Assembly (NCBI GenBank): GCA_034687125.1
Contig: JAQGBZ010000164.1
Coordinates: 1 to 64,000, forward strand
Direction: 5' to 3'
Source of the DNA: Neelides folsomi
Lineage: Eukaryota > Arthropoda > Collembola > Neelipleona > Neelidae
DNA length: 64,000 nt
Shown: positions 13,763-27,472 of the stretch, piece by piece
Layout of the letters: each line of letters begins with the position of its first letter
Numbering within the stretch: position 1 is the first letter of the stretch
The notes under the pieces: model-generated
The model's database searches: none
Told to the model about the DNA's origin: nothing
What the model saw: only the letters and a program-made list of their open reading frames with translations
Made by a program: the position numbers and the translations under genes

Positions 13763-14142
13763 TACAGGGACGGTACTTTTTATTAAGCCATCGTAATGTT
13801 TTACATGAGATATCGTAAACAATACTATGTCTCATAGTATCGCGGGAGTAATTAGGAACAATAGTGGTAATAAAAAAATTATTTCACTATAAAATTAACA
13901 TTAAAACTTACTGTTTATATAAGGTGTAAATAATAAGTTCCGCAGGAAAATCTCGAATTTTCTAATTGACATTTTATATTTAAAAAAGTTTACACTAAAA
14001 TAAATCAAAATTTATAGGGTTAATGCAATTGATAGCATTTCATTTATATAAAAAAACTAGAAATATAAGTGAAATGAGAGAGGTGTTATTGAAGAGAAAA
14101 TGTTACAGCAAAGGTGGTGTAAAAAAAAGTACCGTCCCTGTA
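13763..14142. mobile_element. 380-bp MITE with TACAGGGACGG termini
   Basis: The left end reads TACAGGGACGGTACTTTTT, and the right end is its exact reverse complement. A weaker match continues inward (TGTTTTAC versus the complement of the region near 14100). Both ends carry the TA expected of a Tc1/mariner target duplication. The interior is AT-rich with no open frame, so the element is non-autonomous. Confidence 0.75.
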
Positions 14143-16500
14143 TGAGTATGGTATTTAGTATTGTATGTACTATAAAGTATTTTTTTACAAAAGAAAAAAA
14201 GTTGGGTTAATAAGAATTGGGAAAGAAAGGCGTTTTGATTCTTTTCTTTCCATTTTACCATTTTCTCATTTTATCTTCGGGATTCTAGTGATTTTTAAGA
14301 AGGCTTCAATAGGAAGATCTCCCATGAATTTGGTGCTAAAATAAGTAGTCGTATGTTTCCAGGAGCCCTTCGGAGACACTCCATACATTTCATGCTTAAC
14401 TTGAATCAGGAGAGAAGGAGAGACGTAGGGAAATAAATCTTCAGCATTGTGCGCATTAGATTGAAAAAAGAGAATTTTCCTTTAAAGTTAAACTTAAGCC
14501 CTCACGGTTCCTGACTTGGATCTCTTGAGTAAGCTGTTTATTATAAGCGGCGATAAAAGAGAAGTGAGTAGCTCTTATATAACCTTTTTTCTCTCCCCCC
14601 ATTATTTAGACCCAAACCTCGGAGTGTACGCTCCTCTTTAAAAACTCACTACACACCCGGGCTATTGAAAAAGAGGATCGAACCCGGGAGAAATCCAGTT
14701 CCACAACTACACAACATCCCTCCTTTGGTCTAAAGGATGCGGATGGAAAGAAGAATTGAAGATAATGGATGAAACCTGGAGAACTTCACCCTATTATTTT
14801 TAGAAGAGAGTAACCAGGAGGAAGAAGAAGAGAAAGAGATGGGGAAGTAAGTGATAGAATTAGGACACTCGAGTCCTCCTCTTCTCCCTAACGATCAACT
14901 TTATTTCGGAAAGGTCAGAAGAGAAAAACCTTTAGGAGCTTTTTCATTATTTTCACTCCCACCGCCCCTTTTTATAACACTTGGAAAAGAGAAAAAAAGA
15001 ACTCATTTCAAAAACTCTTCTTTTTATCTCTAAATGCCTTGACGTGTGTCCTTTCTCTCAAACCCCAAATTCAACCATTAAAGCAATTTAAACCCTTATT
15101 TTTCAAATATGTATACCATACTTAAACAAATACCATACTACCATATACATACTAAACATACTTATGTATGGTAGATATATTCTTCTATTGTATTGTGCTA
15201 ACATTAAGATAGACTTATATTATATAGACTTCAATATAGGATAGGTAATTGTAGTTAGACTTAATATCAGTAAAGATATCCTGTAGTTGTATTCTATGGT
15301 TAAATTCTCTTTGGTGAATTGAAATATCAGGTTGTGTGGGTTAAAGGAAATAAAATATCTTAACGATTGTTTCAAATAAGGAATTACGACCAGAAATTTT
15401 TATTTCCTCTCTTAAACGATGGGTTGGCCATAAGGGGAATTTTATGAAGTCGAGAGGAGAAAAAAGGTTCATAAAAGCGTCCTTTCTCTTTATATAATCG
15501 CATCGTTCTGCCTATTCTATTTCCCACTACACTAGGTCAATCTGGAAAAACTCATTGACCTCTTTCTCTACACTACAATATACCATATTGCTCTTCTTCT
15601 CACTATCCTTTTCTTATTGTATACTGACATGGATCTTTTCCACATTTGCCTGCGGTGAAAGTTGTGGATACTCCAAACGTTAGAACCTCATCTAGCCACA
15701 CATAAAAATTGAATTTTATTAAATTAATATATAAATAATATAGTTATTACATGTTCATTCCTGTACGATTTTGTAGTTCAATGACTAAATTACTAAATTC
15801 TATAAAATGTAACTTACATTTAATCTAACATTAACCATAAGTATTATCTGTAGTATTGCTGACAATGAGTTTTATTGAGGTGTGTTTAAATGAATGAATA
15901 ATAGACATTTTTGAAAGTAGAAAGGTTCTTTAATTTATTTGACTCCCATATTTGTCCATATAAATAAATCTTCACCTTAGCCAACTTACAAAGTGCAACT
16001 TTTAAAGCCAACAAGAAAACAGCAAAACTGTACATTTAATTTATCTTTACACTTTTATTTGATTTTATATTCAAGATAGATATTATATTATATACTTTTT
16101 CCTTTCGTTAGTAAACATTTTATCTAGAATTAAAGTTATCCCAAGATAAACAGATAGAAATATTATATTTTATAAATACTTAAACTATACGTAAATAATA
16201 AATATATTATATTGCTTCAATAAATGATCATAATTATTTTCTGTACAAAAAACAAAATAAAACTAAAATGGTTCATTAACACATATTAAATAATATTATA
16301 TTTAAAATACAAAATACAAATACACATGTGGTTATAATCATAAAATTATGCACGTGTTTGTATTGCTAAAAAAACTTCAAGAAAATTATTTCAAAAATGA
16401 GAGTTTAGGGATTCTTATCCCAAGATTGAGACTTATTAAATAAATTATCTTTCTTTCTAGGATGGAGCGTCCATTAGGGAGAATGGGCCATTGGAGGAGA
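14143..16500. other. Gene-free AT-rich stretch downstream of polybromo
   Basis: This lies 3' of the minus-strand polybromo stop codon and will include its 3' UTR. A minus-strand open frame of about 66 codons at 14259-14460 ends in a stop, but it has no clear acceptor or recognised domain. Nothing else could be supported. Confidence 0.4.
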
Positions 16501-19500
16501 TTATTCTTGATTGAGGACGCGCCTGAGGCCAAGGGCGTCTCGCATCATGAAGTCCCTCAGCGCCCACAGAGCGTTCACGACACTCCCGTGGTTCCCTGCT
16601 CCATTTCCAAGCCATTGGGACGGGAGTTTTTCAACGTCCGGAACCGCCGTGTTGTCAACAGTTGCCTTCAGTGTCTTTTCCCAGTTCGTCATGTAACGTT
16701 GTTCGTTATGAAGACTCTCAATGTATCTAGCCGAGACAGAAGAGTCATTAAATTTATTATTTTCTTACTAAACATTCTCTCAAAACTCAACTCTTTTTTA
16801 TCATCAAGATACCTTATGTAGGCTTCTGAATGTACGAGTTTTTGGGGTCTCGGAGGAACAGCGATGAAGAGCGGTTCAGCTGGTGGAGCGGCTGGACGAA
16901 TTATGACCTGAGGCTGATGTTGGTGTACTATCGCTTGAGCCACCGTTGCATTCACTGCCGCTAAATAGCACAATAAACTCATAAACCATCTTCCATCCCA
17001 TCTCGACTTTTCCAATTATTTTTTAAAATAAATTCCCACGAGTTTTCCTTCAGTTATGAATCTTATAAATTAAAAAGCTTATACAATTTATATAGTACAT
17101 ACCTACATTAGGTATTTTAGTATTTTAAATCTTTTTAATACATAACATAAAGTTGTAATAAAAGAACTCGCCCTTCAAAAAACTAAAGATATTTTTCTCA
17201 TCAAGAACATTTAATAATAAAATTAAAAGTTTTTATATGGCCAAAATAGCGTGTCAATATTCCACAATTTTAAATAAAATAATTCAAATATCTTTTTAGA
17301 AAAAAAGTTTTGAAAAGGATGCAGGCAGGGAAAAGTTTTGGAAAATGTTTAAAATTTTTCAATGAGTAGCTCAACTCCTTTTTGCACGTTAATGCATTCG
17401 GATAATGCGATGAGAAAATGAGTTGTAAAATGAGTCGGAATTTCTCTTCAAACTTTCATGCCTTCAAGGGACAAAATTGTGGATGGGGTTATTAATAACT
17501 TTGTCAGATTCAGGCATGGAGAGTAAACAAGTATGATACGTGAAATTAAATTTCCCATCTCTCCATACCTGTCCATGGACAGCTATTTTTATCAAAGTAT
17601 TCGAATACTTTGAATATTTCAAAATTTATTAAAACTCCTTCACTAAATTGATTAACTAAAACGAATTACCAAATGCATTAAAATATCACCAACATCAAGA
17701 AAACCAACTTTTAACAAAATTAACTACTCAAACTCAAAACAAACAAGTTAATATAAATACACAAGTCAAAGTAATATAAACACATGAACACAAGTACTGT
17801 AATTACTATTACCTATAATTACTTAGCAAACTATTAAATTAAATTAAATACAATAAAATATGCATACCATACCCCAACTAATGTAAGTATTAGATTTAGC
17901 AAATTATAAGATTTCTTAATTTCAGTTTCAATTCTTATACTTGAGAATGTTAATTAACGATATGTTCAAAAAATACTTATTTAATTACTTAATTACAGTT
18001 TAGCTTTAGTTAGACTATTTCTACTAATAAAATTAATTTCATACCTTCATGCCATACGGAAATCCAATTCATTTTAAGAAAAATAATAATAAGCAAAAAC
18101 AAAAACTCACACACAAGCTGAGGCGAACTAGTCGACAAATTAAATGATGAGTTCTGTTGGTAACTCTTATTAAGAGACATCGCAACGAGCGGGGAGCCAG
18201 CGGTGATTGAAGAAGGTGGAAGGTATTTTTTAATAACAGGCCTAGGCTTAGGGTTACGTGAAACCTTTAAGTTCCTACAAAACAAATCCAAATGATTAGA
18301 AATCTGTTAAAAGACTTACTTTTGGCCGCCAAGGCCTTCGCCGCAGCTTCAGCTGCTTTATTGGCCAATGTAGTTCGTGAGAGTTGGATATTCCTACACA
18401 TTAAATTGTTTAAACCTCCAGGTTCAATTAAGTAAATATTATGAGAAATAAATCAAAGAAGCAAATTAAACAAATTAAATAATTAAACATTAACTATTAA
18501 TTAAACTTGAACAAATTGATCTGGATTCATAAATATTTAAATTCATTCGTAAAACATTCAAATTCATTTATAAACATTTAAATATTAAAAGTTTTTTTAA
18601 TAATATTTACTTGAACCATTTAAATAATCTGTTAAAATAATTGAATAAATAAATATTCCCATACTTGCTCCTCATATCCGGATGGATAATTCGTCCATTC
18701 CCTTTCAAAATATGAATATCTCGAACGTGTTTAATGAGACGTTGTAAAGTTGGAAAAGGGTTTACTCCTTTTTTCACCCTTTGACAATTTTTCCAATGAC
18801 ATTGGAACTCCCCAACTTCTGAAAAGTTTGACATAAATATTGACCCCGTTAGTTTCCCTAGTCCAATTTTACCCTTACAAAAAACCCGGTCTTTTCATGA
18901 TATATAAAAAACTTTCTCTTTTTCATTACCCATAGAATCTTTAAAGGAAGTTGCAACATGGCCTTTAGGCTCTTGAACACAATGCTCAATAAGATCGAGG
19001 GCATCTTCAAACTGCCAATCGCATTTTTCCCAACAGCATTCAAAAATCCAGTCAGGGTCTTTTTTCAATGCATTTGTGGCCGCGACCCAGTCAATATCCG
19101 GCTTCATATCCTTAAAGTATTTGGACGAAGGTGAATTGGAAAACTCATTCCCAGCAGCAAGGGCTATTTCCTTCTCAGCATTGAATTTCACAGCCCGTTC
19201 CTCATAAACCTGTTTCTCACTACTCGTCAGCTTTTTCCACTGGAGAAGAAAAAAACAAAAAAATGAAAAATGAACCATCTTCCACATAAAAAGTAAGGAA
19301 AAATAATAAAAATTGTGAAAGGGAAAAGGAGGACGGGTTGTAAAATGATTTTTTTCTCTTTACATCATTCCCAACAATTCGGCTTATTTCTCCAAAAGTT
19401 GATGCTGGGTTTTTCTCTGCAACACCCCTTCGAACTTCTGAAGAGTAGAGGATGTAACCAGTGACAATTTTCTTCCCTGGGGTTTTCCCTGACTTCTTTC

Positions 19501-22500
19501 CAGATTGTGCAATGTTTGGAGTTCCACTAGACATCATTTCAGTTGCAGACAATGAAGGAGGTGAGCTGTCAAGTGAATCTTCCATTAAACTGTCCAATTC
19601 CAATTTCGAATTCCCAATTGGAGATAACTAAAAATAAAACAAAAGACCTTTGTTACTAAATCCATTCATTAATTAATTAACCTATCATGTACAATAACCC
19701 AAACTTCACCTAAAGCTTTAAATCATTCCATAAATGATTTCTGATCCAAATCTCGCCCCAAGGATCAAAAGTATCAGAATTTCAAAAGCATCAGAATATC
19801 AAAAAGATCAAATATAATATGAAATCATAAAATATATAAAAAGAAAATTACTGGATCAAATTTCCCAGCTGCTTTCAGTTTTGGCATTTCCGGAATAATA
19901 GTTCCATCCAAATCAACTTTAACGATCGGTATGGGGCGTCGGAAAAAGTAAATTTCATTCTCATGGACCCTTGGATCCTTCCATGTAACTTTCTTCAACC
20001 CGTCAAACTTTTTTATTTGCCTTCGAACTTCCTCGTAGAGAGATTCACAGACATAGACGTCATCTTCGGAAACTTCAGTCGGGCGAACTATTTATCAAGT
20101 CATATATTTGCATACATCCATTTTCAATCTCAACCCAAAATCCCAATTCAAAATTCCCAAAGATAAAATTAATAACTAAAGGTATTTAAAGTTAAAATAT
20201 TATTCCTTACATTTCATATAATCTTCCACATCCAAAACAGCACATTTCCCACAAATGCTCAATAGCGGATTTGTATCTTCGATCGAACTTTGAAATATTT
20301 CTTGTTTGTAAAACACTCGACCCGGCGGAACACTTGACGGAGAAATTTCCGAAAGGGATGTAAACCAAGGTCCATGGAAGTAAGTAATTCCCCTATTAAA
20401 ACAACTTTATTACCCAATCATATATATCCAACTTGAACTTTAAATGAGAACCAAAACTTTATTTCCGCTTTTTAAAAGAATATTAAAGTTTTAAAGTTTT
20501 TCCCCTCTTCAAATTATGAAACTTACGAAGTCTCTGCCCACATTGAATCCACTCGAGCTATCAACTTCTTAGCATTCTCCACACGTACATAAACGTAGTC
20601 GCCGACTCGGATAGGCCCACATGGCAAATTATACTGCTCATAGAATGTAACATCTTCTTTCCCTCCAACTTTACCCGTCAATTGAATATTCTGAAAAAAA
20701 AGTATATTCAATTCAACTTGGGCCAAAAAACTTTTTATTACCCTTTCTATATATAATAATTGGCAATCTTAATAGAAATTGAAAGAAAATATCAAGTCTA
20801 TTTTTATTCAAAAAAGTTCAAAATTACCGGAAATTTTTCTTTAGGAATTTTTTCCAAATCCTCTTCCAAAAATACCGTTTCCTCTTTCATCTTTCTATCC
20901 CGCTCAGTAAAGACAGAACTTATTCTAATTGGTTCAAGGGGTTTAGGTCTTGGAATCAATTTGATCCTGTCGTTATCAAAGGCCCAACTCTTCAACTTTG
21001 TGAAGCATCGTCCCCTGGAGGAGTATCGATATTCACAAACGTATACATCTTCATCAACGTATCCCTCCGGGGCATAATGGAAATATTCCTTCCCCTTCAC
21101 TGTCATTACAAAGCATTTGCCTATTATTTCACTCAAAGCTGCCGTTGATCGAACTTCACTCCGGAACACTTCCTGCACAAAACGGAAAATTTTCATTTTT
21201 ACATAACATTCAAAAGAGAAAATGAGATAAATTAAAATGTCTTGAGGGCAAAGACCAAATTGAATTTATGAAGACCTATCATATAGGAAAAAAAGAGAGG
21301 AAAAGGTAACAAACTTTTTCAAGGAATTTCCTTGTTGGGAGATGATAAGTCTGGTCGGGGCGGAAGAACCAAATGCCCTCAAACATTTTTGTTCCATCGG
21401 GTTGAGTCCAAAGTTTTTGGATATTTGCAATATTTTTTGCAGCTCCTTTGGTTCCCTCAGGTAGCGGATCATTCCCAATTCCGCTATTGTGAGAAAGATA
21501 GACAAAGTCTCCAATGTTGTATGTTTGCTCGTTGTAAATTTCACTCTGAAAATTCAATAAATACATGAACAAAAAATTTAAAGTTAATTACTGATTTAAC
21601 GATACAAGTAAATCAAATAATTATAAAATGATACAAAGCTGGAAATTAAACAAACTATTAATTAAAATTATTAAAATATCTTTAAAGATACATTTAACAA
21701 TATATAATTAATGGCTTTAAAATACTCAAAAATGCATTTTTATTAGAAAATTTACTTGAGAAACGGGGACTTCGGCAGCTTCTTCTTTTTTAACTTCAGA
21801 AAGGACTTCTTCATCTTGAGGTGTTTCTTTAGCTTTTTTCTCAATCTTTAAAGCTTCCACAGCTTTGTTTAAGTCGGCTTGTTTGTATTTAAGAGCTGAG
21901 GATTTGAGAACTTCACCAAAATTGCAAAGCTCATCTCTTGTCCTAAACAAACAATATTCCATTTTCAAATAAAATCTTTTTACCAATACATGTCTGTCTA
22001 GCCCTAGTCTACTATCCCAAGTAAATAACAAATAACTTAAAATAATATGACATTCTTTGTCCATCTGTTTTTATTTACCTTATGAAATTGGATTGAAGTT
22101 CAAGAGAATCTTCAAATATTTGCGAATCCGTTCTTGAAGTTTTCCTCGCACGGTCAAAACATAAAAACATGTCTCGTTGAAAATTATCCAATCTTTTATA
22201 AAATCCTCTATCCAATCTCCCTTTAATCAAATCCAATGACAATGCTCGTTCCCTAAAAAAATTCCAAATTAATAAAAAAATTTCAATAAAATTTGAAAGA
22301 TCGTCCATTAGCTGAAATTAAAATCTAATTTGTTTTAATATTATAAATAAAATATAAATTCTTACTTAACGCCATCAACTTCATCATATTCTGGAAGTTC
22401 ACTCATTGTATCCGTATAACATCTCCCTTCTTCATCTTGGTGATTGTAAACCGAAATGAAAATTGAAGTTAAAATTTCCCTCACAGCTCCGCAAACATCC

Positions 22501-25500
22501 GGAATCCCATTGTCATCATCAGCCAAACTGAGTTTAGTTTGTAAAGTCAGGCGTTGTAGAATAAGAGCATCTTTGTAAATTTGGGAATCTGGCTCATTAA
22601 ACTTGCAAGCATTGTCCAGCATTAACATCAAATCAGAAACAATTGCTTCCAATGAGTCATAATGATAAGTCCGAACTTTATTGCTAATCCTTTCCAAGTC
22701 AATTGGATTCTTAATGACTTCATAATATTCCGGATATTCCATTTTAGATGGCAATTTTTGAAAAATCAAACTCAAAACTCGTCCATTTTTATCTTTATGG
22801 TCTCGGACAACCTCAAGAAGTTTCTTTTGTTTAGAAGTAAGTGTCGGACTTCGCTTGACCTTCTTTTTCTTAACTCCTGGATCCAACCCAAGTTCCCTCC
22901 GTTTGTCATTAATCAACTTTTCCAACCGATTCGCATCTTCATAAATCAACGATCCTTCCTCATTATACTGACGACAATTATTAAACATGAGATAAAAATC
23001 TTTAAGCAGATCATCAGAACAACTGTATTTATCAACTTTAATATTATTCTCAATGGTCAGCATATCAATCGGTTCTCTGATTACTGCATAATAATCAGGA
23101 TAAAGTTTCTTTGATGGTTTTTCCATAAAGACTTCAATTGGAATCCTTCCATTTGGCTCCGTATATTCGACCAGGGTCTTGTATAAAATATTTAATCTTT
23201 TCTTCAAGGCATCATTAGGGCTAAGAAGGCCTTTAGACAAAAAGTCTTTTTTCCCAGCAGCAGGAATTGTTTCCACTTTAGGTGTCCATTTACCTTTTTT
23301 CTTCCCTGGTGGACTCACTTTGCTCACCAATGAAGCTTCCAATAGTGAAGATGAGCCAGGAGATGAAAGACCCGCTCCAGTTTCTGAATCCGATTCCAAA
23401 TTGTCCTTTGACCCATCGTCCATGAAAATCTCATCAGGTTCATTAAGAAGCTCATGAACTTTGTTGGTTAAGGCCCTTTGGAGCTTAACGGCTGCTTTGT
23501 AAATATTCGAATCTGGACGGTTGTAGATTTTTGCATTTTCAAACATGATGTTAAAATCAGCTTGTTCTTGTTGCACATTCAAATAATCTCCTTTCTAAAA
23601 ACAAGAAAATATTTTAAGAAATGATTTATATAAACCATTTAAAACACCTATGGACTTCTTTGGATCTAATTTTTGTTATAAAATTTAATTATTTTAAATA
23701 ATTAATTAATAATTTTGATCGTCTTACTTTTATTTTCATTTTGATTTGTGCAATCGAGATAGGCGTTTTAATTTCTTTATAATAATCTGGGTAAAATCTT
23801 TTCGAAGGAAGTCTCCTGAATGGATCAGCCAGCCGGGTATTTCCAGGTGCTGTAATTGAATTAATGTGATCATATAGAAGCCACAGGGGACTCTCGCCAT
23901 CTGTTTCAGTATGACTCTCGTCGTCCTCATCATCTGCTCCTGGTTCTGGTTCATGTTGTTCGTGATCTTCTTCCTCTGCAACTTCTTCCATTTCCTCTTC
24001 TTCCTCGTCGTCTTCATATTGAAGAGCAGCTGTGATGGCCGAATGGGAAAGTCCACTGCGAAGTCTTCGATTACGAATTCTTTCACTTGTTTTCCCAGGA
24101 TTTGAATTTGACTTCCCATGTTCGATTTCAATCTTCTTTGCAGTTATAACTTTCTTCAGGGATTTGGCATCTTTGTAAATTTGAGAACCCGGTTCATTGA
24201 AAATACAAGCATTCTTGCACATCAATAAAAGATCTTTTTCCAATTCATTCAAGCTACCCATTTCACCTACAATTTCAAATATTCAAAAACTTCTGTTGGC
24301 ATTTTTATTCAATAAATTATCTAAACTTTGATAATCATAATCATATTGGATTCTTAAGCAACTACGTAAAGTTGTATCAGCTTCGGCATACAACATCAAA
24401 TCTTTATGAAATTATTTATATAAAATTGCTAAAATTTATAATTTTTAAGCTAAATTGCTAAATCGTATTTTGCTTAAAAGGTAATGTAGAACATTCCGAA
24501 TATTTATCAAGTTTCGAGAGAAGACAGGGAACGAGATTTCAATTCTCATTCAATGATGCAAATTCATTACATGGAAAGAAATCGAACATACCTTCTCTTG
24601 AAATCAGAACATAGATACCTGTTTGTATCTTGCAAGCAATCATCTTTAAGTCAATTGGAGTGTCAATGACTTCATAATAATCCGGATATTTCTTTTTTGA
24701 AGGCAAGAGTTGAAACATTGTGTGAAGTTGACGTCCGTCCACATCTGCAGCCAACATGACTGAGCTAAATAATTCTTCAAGTTGAGTGGCCAATGAATTT
24801 TCTCCATCGTCTTGTTTATCAGTTGCTGTGGATGAAGATTCGGATGTTTCACCTGCGTCGCCCTCTCCAACAAGAGGCTTTTTTTCTGCAGCTAATGCCC
24901 GTTTGGCCTATCGAGTTAAAATTATTACAATATTAATTTGGTAATTTAAATTAACTCAAATTACTCAAAAAAAAATTTTTTTTAATTATTAAATAATAGT
25001 TTGATTCATATTTTTATATTATAGAATGTTGTGAGGAATTGCTTTGATTTTTACCAATTTCCCCATTTTCAAAATAATTTTCCCTTTTTTATCGCCTTCT
25101 TCTGATGGATCTCTTTCAAAAAGGCGAGATTTTGTCTCTGTGAAAAGTTCCCAAAGATCGCTTGCATCTTTATGTTCTTGAGATGGTTTCTACAAAAAAT
25201 AGTAATCAATTAAGTGTTGGTTCCTTTATTTATTCAATTGGTATCCTATTAAATTAGAAGTAAAGGGGTACCTTAAAAAATGTCTTTGCATTCTCAACCA
25301 TTACTTCAACATCAGCTGACATTTGCTCAACGTCTTCATATTCATCCATTTTTATTTTTTGATTAATCCTTTGCATGTCAATCGGATTGGAAATCATCTA
25401 AGATAAAAAATGTCAATTAAGTTAAAGCCAAATTGTGTTAATTATTAATTTAGTAGTTGTATAACAATGTAAAATGTAAAAGTATTGTAATATTAAAAAG

Positions 25501-26165
25501 TTACCTCGTGATACAAAGGATCTTGTCTCTTTTTTGGAACGCGAATGAAAGATTCGCAAAGCAGAGATCCATCTTCTTTCTTTTGGTATCGAATGATGTC
25601 GAAAACTTGCTGACATTGTTCGATCTAAAAATTTAAAATTGTAACTTTATATGAAGCAATTTAAATTTAAAAATATTAAATTATGATGTTAGTTAGCTGA
25701 TTTTTGCAGTAATTGTAAAAAATAATATGTAAGTACTTGATAAAATTCTCATATTTAAAAAATTTGAACCATAAACCATATCCGCTTTTTAGCTTAAAAT
25801 AAATTTTAATTGAAAATAATTTTTGTAAAATATTCAAGTTCCAAAATATAGTAAACTACAATGAAATGATAGTAAGTGAAGAAAGACTTGAGAAAACGAT
25901 GAAGTTTAACACTATTGTACCAAAAAAGCTTCTGGGTGAACTTAAAATGCGTGTTTAAATAAAATAAATAATAAAATTAGTGGTAAATATAGGAAAGTAG
26001 CAAGAATGGCACTCGTACAGGATCTAATTTGATGACCTTCTTCCGTTTTTGTTCTGGTTGATACTCAAGATCCAAACTTCCCTCATCGTCTCCTCGACTT
26101 GCTAAACTCGCCGTTGAAGACATCGAAGTTCTTCGGCGCTTCGAAGTCGCCGTGGCCGAATTCAT
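16501..26165 (-). CDS. PBRM1: Protein polybromo-1 (BAF180), complete, about 20-21 coding exons
   Basis: This is the chromatin-targeting subunit of PBAF-type SWI/SNF remodelling complexes, acting in the nucleus. Exons (high to low): 26165-26019, 25624-25505, 25397-25272, 25189-25055, 24907-24619, 24266-23728, 23594-22366, 22252-22079, 21942-21756, 21545-21315, 21172-20828, 20690-20527, 20392-20211, 20087-19852, 19627-19364, 19239-18930, 18818-18665, optional 18393-18316 or 18320, 18274-18111, 16960-16813, 16726-16501. Phases agree at every junction except the optional exon. Without that exon the product is 1789 residues. Domain order: six bromodomains (about 52-145, 217-300, 402-500, 579-680, 703-800, 820-910), two BAH domains (about 990-1110 and 1207-1340), HMG box (about 1424-1480), two C2H2 fingers (about 1523-1593), and a C-terminus matching vertebrate PBRM1 (PPRPQKLVHSEAY, then ALWALRDFMMRDALGLRR). 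Bromodomains 2 to 5 keep the acetyl-lysine Asn; bromodomain 1 has Phe and bromodomain 6 Ser. The ATG at 26165 opens a basic, serine-rich leader. Confidence 0.96.
18316..18393 (-). other. PBRM1: Possible polybromo cassette exon with conflicting donor
   Basis: This segment follows a good acceptor and reads in frame from the preceding exon as an alanine-rich helix (TTLANKAAEAAAKALAAK). The strong donor GTAAGT gives 74 nt and breaks the frame into the next exon. A GTCTTT donor 4 nt further gives 78 nt and keeps the frame. Skipping the segment also keeps the frame. It may be a regulated cassette, a poison exon or an unused sequence. Confidence 0.45.
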
Positions 26166-27472
26166 CTCCTATAAATACCACACAAAACTATTACAATTTA
26201 CAATTACAACCAAATTGTCTCCTTAAAATTATTATTATAAAGTTAATTGTGATTGTAATATATAATAATTTTATGATTTCAAATAATATATACAGTTGAT
26301 AACATATTTAACTCTGCTTAGCTATTTGTAAATATTAAAATAAAAATTACAATCTTTGGACTGACGGTTTTGGCGGTAAGAAAGTTGCCGTCTAATTAAT
26401 GACAACTAGATGTAATTTGTAGCTGTTATTAAAGTCCTCGTATGCCGAGTGTATGGATTTTATATTGGAGCACAATTAATTTAATTATGATATTAAGTTA
26501 TGATGAAATTAAAATAAATGTTTTGGCAAAATTGTTAAAAACTCTTCATTTCAAACTGCTGACAACTTCAGTATGTAAATAGGAATAGGCAGAGGCGGAA
26601 TAACTAATTTCAACATTGTTCAGTAGATGGCACACCTCGTCCCCTTCAAATTCTATATAATTCCCAACCCAAGCTATCTTCTAATGCTTTACTATACTGT
26701 CTGGCTATGCATATAAGGAAAAGCTTCAAAGATCAACCAACACAAACACTTTGTTTTCCCTGGCTTCAACACGCGTTCCTTTTGGCTTAAATTGAATACA
26801 ATTAGAATATTTAAACAAATCTCGATAATTTGAAAGAAAATGCATCCATAAAAGATTAATCTCGGAGCATTTTCCCAATTATTGGAAGGTATACAATTAG
26901 CACATTGCATTAGTCTCATTATTTAAATTTCAATCAATGTAAACATTACTATATTACCATTATAGGTTATAATTTATAGCATCTCATTGTATTGTGTATT
27001 AACTGTGACTGTAAACGTGGTGTGTGGCTGTATGACTGTATGACTGTATGGTATTTTCCAGATATACATATGATATACTCGAAGAAAATATATTATATGA
27101 TTCATTTTCATTTGCTCCGCTGTCGTTCATTATATTTTGTTCATTTGGATTATAAAATACGCAAGAGGATAGCACGTGCGAGGCGTTCATTTTCTGAATA
27201 CCTTGCTTCTGTTCGCTGTCAACCATTTTGACTTGTAATTTGACTATCAATTCAAATTGACACGACGGTCAGATCCTGACCTCTGACCGAACTAAGAAAA
27301 GAGTTGGTTGGTACAATCCAATAACCAAGGCCTCCACACGGCTTGACTTGATAAAGAGCTGTAAATCTTTGATTTTTTATTCTTACAATACAAAAGCATT
27401 GAGGTCATACGAGGTCATACAATATTATCTTATTCAACACATTGACCTTGTGTTTTTCCTCAGATTGACACA
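26166..27472. promoter_or_regulatory. Head-to-head intergenic region between polybromo and the SAM/RGG gene
   Basis: The two start codons face away from each other across about 1.3 kb, so this region should hold both promoters and 5' UTRs. A CAG acceptor-like site lies just before the ATG at 27473, and another AG lies just before the polybromo ATG, so both genes may have a non-coding first exon. No specific promoter element could be called. A small palindrome, GGTCAGATCCTGACC, lies near 27269. Confidence 0.45.

Noticed and set aside
14259-14460. Minus-strand open frame of about 66 codons (contains YGVSPKGSWKHTTTYFS) as a terminal exon
   Set aside because: The peptide looks protein-like, but there is no clear acceptor, no recognised domain and no neighbouring exon. 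Frames of this length are common by chance here.
14640-14720. tRNA-like B-box (GGTTCGATCC on the minus strand)
   Set aside because: No tRNA acceptor or D-arm fold could be drawn around it. It may be a SINE head, but no A-box at the right spacing is convincing.
20760-24105. Plus-strand open frames antisense to polybromo (105, 150, 92 and 64 codons)
   Set aside because: Shadows of the polybromo exons, which have full domain and splice support.
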